Counted from the first letter of the stretch, positions 29,422-38,971 are shown. The stretch: DNA of 64,000 bases from Nitzschia sp. DOCU1 (GCA_951394045.1 OX595992.1:1984001-2048000); one strand, 5' to 3'. The notes: generated from the sequence alone by a model not told the origin. A program made the numbers and translations.

Positions 29422-29954
29422 TGCACTACGTCGTTTGTAGGATCGAAATAGTTGTGAAAAAATTATGGCTAAGTTAAAAACTAGATGTATTTCTCATGCA
29501 AGTTGTCTCGTAGGCTCTCGTAGTTCTAGTAGAGTCGAGACCTTTGACATGCATCGACAACAATCCGAACAGGAGGTTGATGCATCTTGTAGTAGATTAG
29601 CTACGACGTTGTACTAGGGTTCTTTGGACGTCGTCAGCTACTCTGGAATAAAGTATAGTCACCGCAATGTCATCGAGGTGCCAGATCTTAGGTGGCATTG
29701 ACACTAGGATCTCATCGGCATTCGACCAGCAGGAGTCATGCGCGATGCCTGTGTCGTGCAACGTCACGTCGTCGGTGACGTCAATAGGTTATGGGCCTGT
29801 CCGAGGATGTCCGAGACCGGCCTAGCGTCCGCGTCCGCGCGCAACGCTTTCGTCATGCTACGTCATCACACATGATGTCGCACATGACTAAGTAGACTAA
29901 TAATTTTGGACTACAATCATTCGAAGGAGTCGACGTGCAAAGCAGTGTACTGCA
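29422..29954 (-). repeat. 5' LTR (533 bp)
   Basis: Identical to the 3' LTR by eye. As the upstream LTR it carries the promoter; TGACGTCA lies at 29776-29783. The first element bases after it (minus strand, from 29421) read TAGTGTTAACACTCCACGAC, which lacks the TGG expected of a tRNA 3'-end primer site. Confidence 0.95.
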
Positions 29955-30209
29955 CCGGCAAAGATCACAGTGACCCGACCAGAAGATTCGGCCGAAGTGA
30001 AACGTTTCAAGGCTCGAGTGAAGGCTCGTCACGAGACCTTCAACAGCCGCCTCAAGGCTTACAACATTTTGTCAACTCGTTTCCGTCACAGGTTGACGAC
30101 TGATTCGGAGTCGGAGGACTTCTTGTCCCAGCACAAGCGGGCATTGGAAGCAGTTATTGTAGCAGTGCAGTATGACTTGGAGAATGGTCATGCACTCTTC
30201 AATGTTTAG

Positions 30210-30726
30210 AAAGAACTAGATAAAAGTAGCTACTACTAGTATGCCGCTTTAATAGTAAGACTTAATCTTGTATGTTATTTACTACTACTAGCTATCAAGG
30301 TGGATAGATCGGGTAGGGCGCTGGCTATGTAACACATGTATTGTGATGACTGTGACTTGCACGAAAAGCTCCAAAGACTGTGACTTGCACGAAAAGCTCC
30401 AAAGAAGGTTCATTTGACATAGAATGCTTGCACGAAAAGCTCCAAAGAAACTTCAGTCGATGGAGTTGAATGCTTGCAAAAAATTCATTCCCGGTGGAGT
30501 TTGGTCTTGTGACAGCTGGTGTGACATAGTTAGTTAGAGATGTGACTCTGGGCTATTCAAAAGTGCTCATTTGAAAACCATGGATGGTATGATTCAAATG
30601 GCGGCAAACAGAGATTTCTTGGAACCACGACCCCACAAATGGCGGCAAACAGAGATTTCTTGGAACCAAGGCGCCATGAATTTCATGGAACCTCTTTTTG
30701 CCAGCCTTTGATTCAGCTCATTTTCA
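30210..30726. repeat. Short direct repeats upstream of accessory gene 1
   Basis: Between the transposase stop and the next gene lie three copies of a 21-bp motif (ttgcacgaaaagctccaaaga) within 30350-30448. A perfect 33-bp direct repeat follows (30595-30627 and 30636-30668). No gene is supported here. The region may hold the promoter of the accessory gene. Confidence 0.75.
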
Positions 30727-32145
30727 ATGCATCACCATCTGGGCGAGACCACGCTCACTCCAGCGGCAGAAGAAACACTTGTCCGCCTGCTCTCAGACAA
30801 GCAAACACGAGACTTGCCACTTGCTCAAGTGTGCAAAGCCAACCCATCGCTCCGAGACGTATTTGGAAGCCCGAAAAGCCCCGAATACAAAGCATTAGCA
30901 AACCGCAGGTGTTATTTGCGATCGCACCCCCGAGCACTCCAAGCAGCCGTCTCCACCATCTTTGAGGTACCATCGGTAACACCAACGCCACCCAGCACAG
31001 CACGCCCCCGTGAACTCTTTCCGCCAAGTCAACCGGCCACTATGTCTAACAACGAAGACGTCTACGATTTGCAAGCTAACCTCGATTGGGATATCAACAT
31101 TGGAAATGCGTTCATTTGGAAGAGCCAGGCCATTAACCATCGGGCCGAAGTAATGCAACGTGTTCGATTTGAACTCAACTACGTCAATGCCAACGATAAA
31201 GACCATATCAAAGTTCGTATCTCGAAGGATTTCCGTGGGTTTATTGTTGAAGAACCCCGGGTTCCAGCCCATCGCCGCGACAAGAAGACTGTTGGAACCC
31301 TGAACAAGCTATCTGCACTGGTGAGGGATGAGAAAGTGGATGACAAGATGCTTCATGCCCAGCTTCAAACGGCAAATGATGCAAAGAAGCACTTGATCAA
31401 GACAACGAAGTACTGGTTGCCGGATGACCTTTGCATCGACAACAAGTCCTTCAATGGAGTTTCCCAGGGGGACAACTTTGAACTTCTTCGGTGGCCTTTG
31501 TTGTTCGAGACTCCCCTCAACAAAAAGTTGTGGAAGGGCGTCGACGCCAAGTCACAGTTTATCCCGGCATTCTTCTGGGATGCTGCAATCACTGAGAAGA
31601 ATGTAAAGTCGATTGGAATCGATGATGCAGAGGATGATGGAGCTGTCTTCAGTAAGGCTGCACAAGCCTTGAAGGATGTGCTTGCAGCTGCAGAAGGTGC
31701 AGCTGCAGAAGGTATGGACTCTGACAAAGGCGAGGGTGATTTTGACCAGGACGAGTAAGGTATTCAATAATGTTTCTAAGCCTTTGTTGCTTTATGATCT
31801 TGTTGTATAGAAATACCCACTGCTGTTCCGGCCAGTGCACAGCCGTCGGCACCACAGCCTCCCACCACGCCCCGCCCGGTAGTAGGTCCAGCAGCAGCAC
31901 CGACGGAACCACCTACTGAGGAGACCAAGGAAGATCATGTTGTTGTCACTCCAGCGAGAAACACCAGGGAGAAGGCATGGCGCCGAAGAGCTTCTGGTAG
32001 TGGTACTACGGGTCGTAATCGAAAGAGTGGCAGCAAGAAAAACGATCGCTTCAGCAATGCACGTGAAGCGCGCAAACGGCTATACCACGGTGGCGGAAAA
32101 GGTGACGATGCTGCTCATCATGATAGTGGTGGCCCTGAAGAATGA
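30727..32145 (+). CDS. Transposon accessory protein 1, two exons, unknown function
   Basis: Exon 1 runs from ATG 30727. The unspliced frame stops at 31758, but a second open stretch from 31812 to TGA 32143-32145 has clear coding character. A GT-AG intron 31712-31811 (donor AAG|GTATGG, acceptor TATAG, phase 1) joins them in frame; a weaker donor at 31736 also works. The product is about 439 residues. Residues 1-105 are mixed, then Pro-rich; 105-330 form an acidic, conserved-looking domain ('DYDLQANLDWDI'-like; 'FELLRWPLLFETPLNKKLW'); the exon 2 tail is Pro-rich then very basic ('EKAWRRRAS', 'REARKRLYHGGG'), suited to nucleic-acid binding. I know no family for it. PIF/Harbinger elements often encode a Myb-like partner, but no SANT motif is visible. 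Confidence 0.65.
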
Positions 32146-32289
32146 CTGCAACCTTCAGTTGAACACGAAGCAACTATGTGGCTCGTTCTATGTGAGCTAG
32201 AATTCAAAACACTAGATAGACGCGAGGACTAGAATTATAAACTAGTAATGATCTATTACTTCCTATTATTGCTACTGTGTTGCCACTAG

Positions 32290-33099
32290 CTAGTTCTCTG
32301 AAGTTTCCTGCTCAAGGACTTGTTCATAGGCTTTGTTCATCTTGCGATTGCGCTTCATCTGCCAGTAGACAGCCTGGCGCTTCTTGGACTTTGTCTTGTA
32401 AAAGTAGTTTCGAAAGTCGTCAAGCGAAAACGCCTGATAAGCTTGATGGCGCCTATACACCTCGGCTGGTTTGAGGTGGGAAACGTCATCCAACTCTTCT
32501 TCAAGGAGCTGCTGAGCTTCCGAACGATCCCAGAAAGGAACACCTCGCGACGTCAACTGTGGTCGAGGGAAGGAATGCAGTTCCTTCTCCCAGGCATGCT
32601 GGTCAAAAGCAACCGCATCCCTAGTCCCAACCACCTCTGCTTTCAACTTTCGTAGATTGCTGGCGAAATTCTTTTTGTCATATCGCAGGTACAGCCAATG
32701 TGACTGCTGGACCTGCTTGGGCTTGAGCATCTTGACGAAAATATCATCATGCGGATTGTTGAGTCGTCTACGAAGGTGCTCCTTCGCGCGACTGTTGCCC
32801 CAGGGAGATGGTGGTCCCTCCCCGGGTGCGGCGTTGGTCGAATCAGCATCCACAGGAGCCACATCGCCTTGTCGTCCAGCATTGCTGTTGCTGGATTGAG
32901 CTTCGCCGGCAACTTGGCCAGCAACTTGATGAAGCGTCCGATCAGCTGACAAATTTTGCCCAGCAGCTGCTGCTGCTGCTGCTGCTGGTCTCCCGGCTAT
33001 GAGCCTGCCCGCAATAGCGGCAGGCGGCCCCGCAATGACTGGTCCTCGACCCCCAATCTCCTGGAATGCTTGGCCTTGTCGTCCTTGCCCACTCGTCAT
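32290..33099 (-). CDS. Transposon accessory protein 2, unknown function
   Basis: 269 residues from ATG 33099 to TAG 32292-32290, reading inward from the right TIR. The first 110 residues are Gly/Ala/Gln-rich (including an Ala8 run), like the low-complexity N-terminus of the transposase. The C-terminal 150 residues look folded: 'RLNNPHDDIFVKMLKPK', 'WEKELHSFPRPQLTSRGVPFW', 'EVYRRHQAYQAFSLDDFRNYFY', ending in a basic helix. The last part resembles a domain I associate with repetitive stramenopile proteins, but I cannot name a family. It shares the ATCACGACAATG start context with the transposase gene, so both may be driven by TIR-proximal promoters. Confidence 0.65.
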   Translation of the reverse strand: MTSGQGRQGQAFQEIGGRGPVIAGPPAAIAGRLIAGRPAAAAAAAAGQNLSADRTLHQVAGQVAGEAQSSNSNAGRQGDVAPVDADSTNAAPGEGPPSPWGNSRAKEHLRRRLNNPHDDIFVKMLKPKQVQQSHWLYLRYDKKNFASNLRKLKAEVVGTRDAVAFDQHAWEKELHSFPRPQLTSRGVPFWDRSEAQQLLEEELDDVSHLKPAEVYRRHQAYQAFSLDDFRNYFYKTKSKKRQAVYWQMKRNRKMNKAYEQVLEQETSEN

Positions 33100-33221
33100 T
33101 GTCGTGATGTGCGTTTGTGATTTTGTGTCGGTGAAAAATATGGCGCGAAGCTTAAAGCGCGCCCGAAGGGAGGACAACTGCAACGGCTAATACGTTCGCC
33201 ACGACACGGGTGAAAATCTGT

Positions 33222-33456
33222 GTTCGCCCAAACGGCTGATAAGGGTAGGTAGGTAAAGGCTTAAAAAAGCTGACATAGGCTGAAAAAAGCTGACATAGGC
33301 TGACATTGTAAGTCAGCCTATGTCAGCTTTTTTGCAGCTCAAAACAGTCATTCTTAGACGAGATTTTTTTAATTAAAGCGGAATGACCCCTTTCGCAAAC
33401 GGCATTCCCTTAATATATCCCCTGTGTTCGCCAGGGGGCATATGCCCGCATGCTCC
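33222..33456 (-). repeat. Right terminal inverted repeat
   Basis: Diverged reverse complement of 22630-22875, ending ATGCCCGCATGCTCC at 33456. It carries two copies of the 20-bp unit plus an inverted copy that forms the hairpin at 33283-33333. Confidence 0.75.
33283..33333. repeat. Perfect 22-bp inverted repeat (hairpin) in the right TIR
   Basis: Arms 33283-33304 and 33312-33333 are perfect reverse complements around a 7-base loop. The left TIR has only direct copies of the same unit, so the right end has an extra inverted copy. Confidence 0.9.
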
Positions 33457-34292
33457 TGACTGCGGTACTCTCTGTACGTACCTGGTACAGGAACCAGTAG
33501 TGGCGATCCACATGAAAAGGAACGAATGAGATGCATCGTATCGCTTCTTCGTAAATCCAATGCAGAAATCTTTTGAAAATGCACCTCCGGCGCGCCAAAA
33601 AATTCGCCCGCGTGGTGAAAGTTGAACACTGTTGATGTGACGAAAGATCCCCCGATTGCCGAGATCGCTGATGGAATTTCTTGCGTACGTGGCAACCTGT
33701 GGCCATCCATCAGCTCTTACTAATGTGGAATGCCCTACTCTGGCTACTAGATCCCTGGCCCTGTCTTGTACGATTGCAAAAGCTCTGACAGCATGATAAT
33801 ACATTATGAGGATAACTCGCTGTTGGCCATCGATTGCAAGTTATATTAGTAGTGGTATTGGCCAATGCAGCCGCATCATTCTAAGTGCAAGAAACGTTTG
33901 AGCAGTGCCCGACGCCGCAACGATACTCTGTAATATTGGTAGAAATTCACGCATATAAAATGATGTATAATCTATAGCTTGCGTTATTTATAATTGAACA
34001 ATTTGCTCGTCTGTAAATGGCCAGTGGAGACCACCCCGGCAATCCGGTAGATATTAGCAGGCGCAGCGCCTATGTTTGTGCATGGTGAGGGAGAGGATGG
34101 CCACTCTCCAGGGATGTGTTTTGAGATGTGTGTTAGAGATTCTGTAGGCAGGGACCCACTATAGGAAGAAGCCCACACAACGATGGGGCTTCAGTTTGAA
34201 GGTGTGATGAGTAGTTGTGAGTAGAAGAAGATAGCGTGCAGCAAGTAGCGTAGGTAGCTGGAATGTTCCATAGCGGTGAAGAACATCCAGCC
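33457..34292. other. Intergenic region right of the composite transposon
   Basis: No supported gene. Overlapping minus-strand frames at 33370-33800 have no recognisable features. Confidence 0.4.
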
Positions 34293-35018
34293 TTAGAAGG
34301 AGGGAGCATTGATAATGTCATCGAAGTCGTTATCATCACTGTCTTCATCCAAAGTTTCAAGCGAAGCCCTTCTGGGGGCGCAGGAAGGAATGAAAGACTT
34401 TTCGTCTGCAAGCTCGTCCTGAAAGTAAGCGAAATGCCCCCACTCATCTACCGAATCTGAGCTGGTCACTCTAGATACTCGTGCAGGAGACAGTGGTGGA
34501 TCTTGAGGTGGCTCATCCCAGTTGTCATCGTGAGCTTGAATGATGCCTTCTGGAACCAGACCGTCGCAAGTTGTTTCCGCGTTGTTCGCAAAAATGGAGT
34601 TGAACAAAAAGCCAAAAATGTTGGCAACGTGGTGCTGAGCTTCGCCGAGCAGTCTTCCTATGCCCGTCTCACCCAAGATGATTGAGTGCAGAAAAGAAAT
34701 ATAGTGGAATATGGCATCCTCCACGAAGCCATCGGCAATCTTTGACCTCACGGCATCTTGCTTTGGGGATTGATGCCCAGTGCTTGTGATCGTATGATTG
34801 TCCAGTTGATGAAAGGACACAGTACTTGAGGATCGGATCTGACTTAAATCAAGAGTGGATCTTCTTAGTTTTGACCGCGATTTGGGTGAGGAAACTTTCT
34901 CAAAGGACGAGCCAGACGAGCATGAGGAACTTGGTGAAATTATCCTATCCATCCGGGGAACGTCGTTCGCCCATTGTCTCGCATTGTGGCATACGCCGTT
35001 GACTTTCAAAGCTCCCAT
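34293..35018 (-). CDS. Hypothetical Ser-rich protein with acidic tail
   Basis: 241 residues, ATG at 35018, single exon. Residues 25-60 are Ser-rich ('SPSSSCSSGSSFEKVSS') and followed by a basic patch. A hydrophobic helical stretch lies at about 98-145 ('AIFHYISFLHSIILGETGIG', 'HHVANIFGFLFNSIFANN'). The C-terminal 40 residues are strongly acidic ('DEDSDDNDFDDI'). No family recognised. The gap between composition zones and a clean ATG favour a real gene, but coding evidence is modest. Confidence 0.5.
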   Translation of the reverse strand: MGALKVNGVCHNARQWANDVPRMDRIISPSSSCSSGSSFEKVSSPKSRSKLRRSTLDLSQIRSSSTVSFHQLDNHTITSTGHQSPKQDAVRSKIADGFVEDAIFHYISFLHSIILGETGIGRLLGEAQHHVANIFGFLFNSIFANNAETTCDGLVPEGIIQAHDDNWDEPPQDPPLSPARVSRVTSSDSVDEWGHFAYFQDELADEKSFIPSCAPRRASLETLDEDSDDNDFDDIINAPSF

Positions 35019-36250
35019 CCTGTCCCTTGTTTAGAAGAAACAAATCCCCGTTGATCTAGCTTATGGATCGGCTTGTTATGCAAACAATGAGAATATGATA
35101 TTTTTTGATGGCTGGCCATCGGCTTCCCACGCCCATACGTTTTTTTCGATGGGAAGCTTGGCTTTCCTTCTCCACTTGCGAGTACACTCGACTTCTGGAG
35201 GTACAGTACTGCCTCGTGAAAATATGCTTTGAGATCGTTGAGAGTGCACCTGTACTATCTGACGTAAGGCTGTCTCATTCGCTCGTCATAGCCGATACAA
35301 TTAACAGATTCGGATTCGATGTCAATATTACTTATTACTCGTTAGCCCACGTGGGACTGCGTCACTGCAATCCTCCACTACTTTCGTACGTTTTGTTGCG
35401 TCATGTGGTGATTTCACGCGTTGTATTGCAGTTGTACGGGGCAACTCCTCCCCACGATGGCGCACCACACTTGGCAAACTTCTTGGTCTTCCTGCAAATA
35501 CGTACCCTGGGGCCTATTTGACAAATTTCCGTTCCCTTGTTTGCTTTGGAAGTATTCTGACACCTTGTTGACACCAAAAGAGCACACGTAAGTTCATCTC
35601 TCTCAATACCCAATAACGATATGCTACATCAGAATTTCTTTTAATTCATTGGCAATCGAATTCCTTATGGTAGCTGAAGTGTTGGCGAATCCTCAACTAA
35701 TACCAACCGCAACAACTTTCGGCTGGTCTCGTATGACAGCTTTGGATACCATTCAATCGCGACCTATCCCCAACCAGCAACAACGCAGACTGTGGCGTAC
35801 GCCGTTGTGTTTCCCATACAGAGTGTGACGTTGGGGCCGGAGGCAAGAGGGGACAAAGGTCCTTTCGCCTTCCTTTGGTCCTCCTCAAAACACCAGTAGA
35901 GTATCATACTGGGCAGCACCCACTAGTATGTAGCAGCTACCGTAGTAGAGGCAGCTCCCGCCATCAAGATGATGAATTTTCAATGAAATGCTAAGTGACG
36001 TAACATTGTGATGGCTGCAAGACTCACGTTGCTAACCACCGAAAATCATTGAGGTGTATCTTTTCGTCTCTGCTACTACCTTGGAAGAATGAGTGACACC
36101 CTTGAAACTCGGATCGGTCCCTTTTGCCTAAAAGAATGAGTAATAGTAGCTAACTACGACGACCACTCTAGAGACTTTTTCGTATTACTCCCAATGCCCA
36201 TAGCAGCCGATCATGTTGATTGCAGACTGACTCTAGGGGCCACACATCCT
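35019..36250. other. Long intergenic region, nothing recognised
   Basis: More than 1.2 kb with short, overlapping frames on both strands and many stops. It holds scattered simple motifs such as tagtagctac. No RNA gene was recognised. Confidence 0.4.
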
Positions 36251-38030
36251 ACCAAAACATCTCGCGCCCGTGACTGCCATTTGTTCACGAATAGTGTTAA
36301 TCAAAGTAGTCCACCTTGGCATCTCATTTTCGGGCGCAAACTTGTTTTTGCACGATGACAACACGAAAAGGAATTCGTTCCATCGACCATGGCAATGGTC
36401 GGATCACCATATCTTCATCAATAGGCCGTATCATTTTTATCGCTTTTAGACATAGCTCCAAAACATATCAATGGACCATCCTGCAAAAGGAATAAAAATG
36501 TCAGGCCCTCTAAGCGTCAAAATCGGTGTAGTAGCAGACGCCATGGTACATTTGAAAACGCTTGCCACCAATGCAACATTCCGAGACAAGTGGATGCCGC
36601 CAGAAGCATGGGCAAAGGCGCTAGATGTGAAATAAGGTGTGTTCTGACAAGACAGTTTGCAAGTCTTTGAATCGAATTGTTGAAGATGGAGGTGGTGTAT
36701 TCCGTGACCACGACAATGGCTTTGTATATATTGCGCGTGCACAACATCACATTTTGAAACCTGGCAAGACAACGAATCAAAGATGTATTTCTATTCTATG
36801 TTCTTGTTCTTTCTATCGGGATAGTAAAGAACTGTACTGTCAGCAGCAACAATGATGACTACTATTAGCTAGTAGTGACAGCTATGTATCATTGTCCCAT
36901 TCCATTATATTTGTTGTGGCGACACCCTCCTACCACTTGTTGATGTAGGCCGCAAATTGTTCCATCGACATCCGAATTGTATCTTCTAGTATCGATTGAC
37001 AACGCCATGTCAAGTCTCGTAAGGATCCATGTTCCAAAAACTACTAGCCAAGTATCGTCCAGTTTTACCACCCGAAGTAGTAGCCATTTGAAGAGCACAT
37101 TGCAAAGGTAGCTGCACCTTGCCACTCCCTCACTGCAGACCAGACGTGACCTCGTGCAATGCCACTTTAATTCCTTTCGGCTTTCGGACGGAAATGCCAG
37201 CAATTCATTGATGCAAGGACAACCCGTCGTCGAATCGCCCCTGGAAGTTGAGAGCGCCATTCCAAAATTGTGACTCCGGCAATGCTGTTTGCATTTGCAT
37301 TCCTTTCTTCGTATTGTTGTCTGCGTTGTTTGCGTCGTTTGCCTGCACAAGTAGTTTGTAGACGTCCTAAACCGACCTATTGAGATTGCAATTGCTGAAT
37401 CATGGATTGCTGCTCCAAATTGGACGCAAAGAGAGCAACACCGGCGGTGTCTCGACTGGAACTGCGGCTTCTTTCAAGCACTTTTGAAGCGTAGTATGAA
37501 GAGGAACTGCATTAAAGGTTGGCATGATAGCAGCAAATGGGAGGACAAGATGACAACCGATTGTGCATCGAAGTGCATCTCGATGCGATGATGCATTTTG
37601 TCACTGTCGTTTTCGCCACATACGTCAGTCTTTTTGTTGTTCGGATGGGTCTAACTGGCATTCGAATGTGTCGATCATTGCCATGGCGCACGCGCGCGCG
37701 TGCACGCCCGAATCGAGATGTTTCTACGGGATGTGTGGCCCCTAGACTCATTCAAATCATCGGCAGTTCCAACAAGATGCGTGGATCCAAGAAGTCTACA
37801 TCCACGTGGAAGCATTGAGGTCGTGAAAAATAAAGTGTATCGGGACATTGGATTCCGTACTCTAAATTCCATTGAAGTCGAAGTTAGCATATCGTTTCCC
37901 TGATCACTTTCTCATCGCATCCAAGAATAATCCAAAGAGGGATTCCGCCTTTGTCGAAACGATGGCCGATGTGCTCGCCAACCTCTCTAGACTTAAATCC
38001 TCTCTTGTCGTCTGTATCGTACCGGTAGCG
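36250..38030. pseudogene. Decayed repetitive tract, diverged copy of 61.05-62.4 kb
   Basis: Several blocks resemble the region near 61 kb: 'tctcgcgcccg' followed by a similar 'tttcgggcgca' block at 36280-36350, a block at 36430-36520, and 'tggatgccgccagaagca' at 36590-36608 (compare 61411-61428). Near 37640-37740, 'cgagatgtttctacgggat' resembles 62345-62365. The frames are broken. On the minus strand 38020-37890 a piece reads 'FDKGGIPLWIILG', which recalls the ureohydrolase 'G-x-P-x-x-LGGDH' block; an agmatinase relic is much clearer near 61.6-62.1 kb. I read this as an old duplicated unit, not a working gene. Confidence 0.4.
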
Positions 38031-38041
38031 GAACGTCAAGA

Positions 38042-38929
38042 ATGACTGATCGATACCATAGTTCTGATCGCTCAGCACAAATTGTCAACCATCAACTTGT
38101 CGTGGCGTTCCTTTTCTTGATCGTTGCAGGATCCAATGCTTTTCAGGTTTCAAGAATAACGCCTAGATTACTGCTTCCAATGGATTCCTCATTGCCAAGA
38201 TCAAAACATTCAAAGTTGGCACGATCACTTGATGTGGTCTCCCCTCCTCATATTGTGGAAGAGACACGCTTACAAAAGGCTCAGGCATCCAAAATTTCGG
38301 TCGTTCAGCCAAAAGTACCCACAACTATGAAGGAAGCCGCCGCGACGTTTCTCTTTTCTGGCGATTGCGGTCCTCTTTATGTCATCATGTCCATTCTGGC
38401 CTTCATGAGTTGGCGAGCGCAGTTGTCGTCTTTGGAACTGGCCGATGGCGTGGTCTTTGCAGTTACCGTCTTGTTTTGGTCGTTTCAGGAGCATTTTCTT
38501 CATGAAAAAGTGTTGCATTCCAAAATGGATTGGATCGGAAAAGACATCCATCAAGGTCATCATGAGAAGCCTTATCATCATGTTAGCTTGGATCCCGCGC
38601 CACTCTTGTTGGGTTGGATGTTTACGGCGCATTTCGCTTTGCGGGCGGTCCTCCCATTGCCGCTCGCTCTGTCAGCAACAGTCGCCTACAGTCTGTCGGG
38701 ACTTTTCTATGAGTGGGCACATTATATAGTCCATACCAAAGTTCGGTTTCATAGCAAATTTTGGAAGCGCGTCAAGGAAAATCATTTGCGACATCACGTT
38801 GTAAGCGATGAGTATTGGTTTGCCTTTTCCATGCCATTTATGGACGATATCTTTGGTACGAACCCACCTGTCAGGCAAGTTAGGCAGCAAGTGGTAAGAG
38901 AAAGACGCGCAGAAGAAGAAGACTATTGA
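38042..38929 (+). CDS. Histidine-box hydroxylase (fatty acid hydroxylase superfamily) with plastid-type presequence
   Basis: 295 residues, single exon. The N-terminus has a hydrophobic segment (about 20-31) ending 'AGSNAFQV', a small-residue/Phe plastid-import pattern, then a basic Ser/Arg-rich stretch. The core is a di-iron membrane hydroxylase with four His boxes: 'HEKVLH', 'HQGHH', 'HYIVH' and 'HLRHH', among three or four hydrophobic segments. The spacing (HX4H, HX2HH, HX3H, HX2HH) is close to that of beta-carotene hydroxylases (CrtZ/BCH) and of plant-type fatty acid hydroxylases. Substrate could therefore be a lipid or a carotenoid; plastid location is predicted. The superfamily call is confident; the substrate is not. 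Confidence 0.8.
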   Translation: MTDRYHSSDRSAQIVNHQLVVAFLFLIVAGSNAFQVSRITPRLLLPMDSSLPRSKHSKLARSLDVVSPPHIVEETRLQKAQASKISVVQPKVPTTMKEAAATFLFSGDCGPLYVIMSILAFMSWRAQLSSLELADGVVFAVTVLFWSFQEHFLHEKVLHSKMDWIGKDIHQGHHEKPYHHVSLDPAPLLLGWMFTAHFALRAVLPLPLALSATVAYSLSGLFYEWAHYIVHTKVRFHSKFWKRVKENHLRHHVVSDEYWFAFSMPFMDDIFGTNPPVRQVRQQVVRERRAEEEDY

Positions 38930-38952
38930 TGTCATGATACGAAGAAATGTCG

Positions 38953-38971
38953 CCCCCCCCCCCCCCCCCCC
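38953..38971 (+). repeat. Poly(C) run of 19 bases
   Basis: A homopolymer of 19 C, followed by CT-rich sequence, lies 24 bp after the hydroxylase stop codon. Its length may be affected by sequencing error. Confidence 0.9.

Larger units (their letters stand above)
24225..29954 (-). mobile_element. Ty3/gypsy-type LTR retrotransposon, apparently intact
   Basis: 5730 bp on the minus strand: 5' LTR 29954-29422, gag, in-frame TGA, pol, polypurine tract, 3' LTR 24757-24225. It is flanked by CCGG on both sides (24221-24224 and 29955-29958), a 4-bp target duplication. The two LTRs read as identical over all 533 bp. The pol order is protease, RT, RNase H, integrase, which defines Ty3/gypsy (Metaviridae-like) elements, and all catalytic motifs are present. 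No envelope frame and no chromodomain were found. Identity of the LTRs plus intact frames indicate a very recent insertion. Confidence 0.93.
22969..30209 (+). pseudogene. DDE transposase (PIF/Harbinger-like), broken three ways
   Basis: The frame starts at ATG 22969. The N-terminal 200 residues are Gly/Ala/Arg-rich with RG repeats, then a helical region ('LKDYLIAMHWLKTYD', 'FGYNEKTIR'; possible HTH). The catalytic domain shows 'SVDGVHC' (first Asp), 'GDSGYRGEP' (second Asp) and 'ARHETFNSRLKAY' (Glu). Three lesions are visible: (1) an in-frame TGA at 23389-23391 where neighbouring repeat units have CGA; (2) a one-base frame change in an A5 run near 23848, where the frame switches from phase 1 to phase 2; (3) the LTR retrotransposon inserted after codon position 24224. 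The reading frame resumes exactly at 29959 and ends at TAG 30207-30209, so the insertion hit a continuous gene. A spliced intron removing the TGA cannot be excluded but no good sites flank it. Confidence 0.75.
22630..33456. mobile_element. PIF/Harbinger-like DNA transposon carrying a nested LTR retrotransposon
   Basis: Inverted repeats of about 240 bp bound a 10.8-kb segment. Without the nested retrotransposon the element is about 5.1 kb. It encodes, left to right, a DDE transposase (+, now a pseudogene), a two-exon accessory protein (+) and a second accessory protein (-) reading in from the right TIR. The left and right genes start just inside the TIRs with the same 12-base start context, ATCACGACAATG. 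The DDE core has the DGVH, GDSGYRGE and HETFNSRLK blocks of the PIF/Harbinger (DDE_Tnp_4) group. I could not fix a target-site duplication: the bases outside the TIRs (ACT left, TGA right) do not match, so the exact ends are provisional. Confidence 0.7.

Noticed and set aside
30350..30448. Possible CRISPR-like array
   Set aside because: Only three irregularly spaced copies of a 21-bp motif, inside a eukaryotic transposon; not an array.
22630..33456. Giant-virus or Maverick-type element
   Set aside because: No DNA polymerase B, capsid or packaging ATPase; the gene content is a DDE transposase and accessory proteins.
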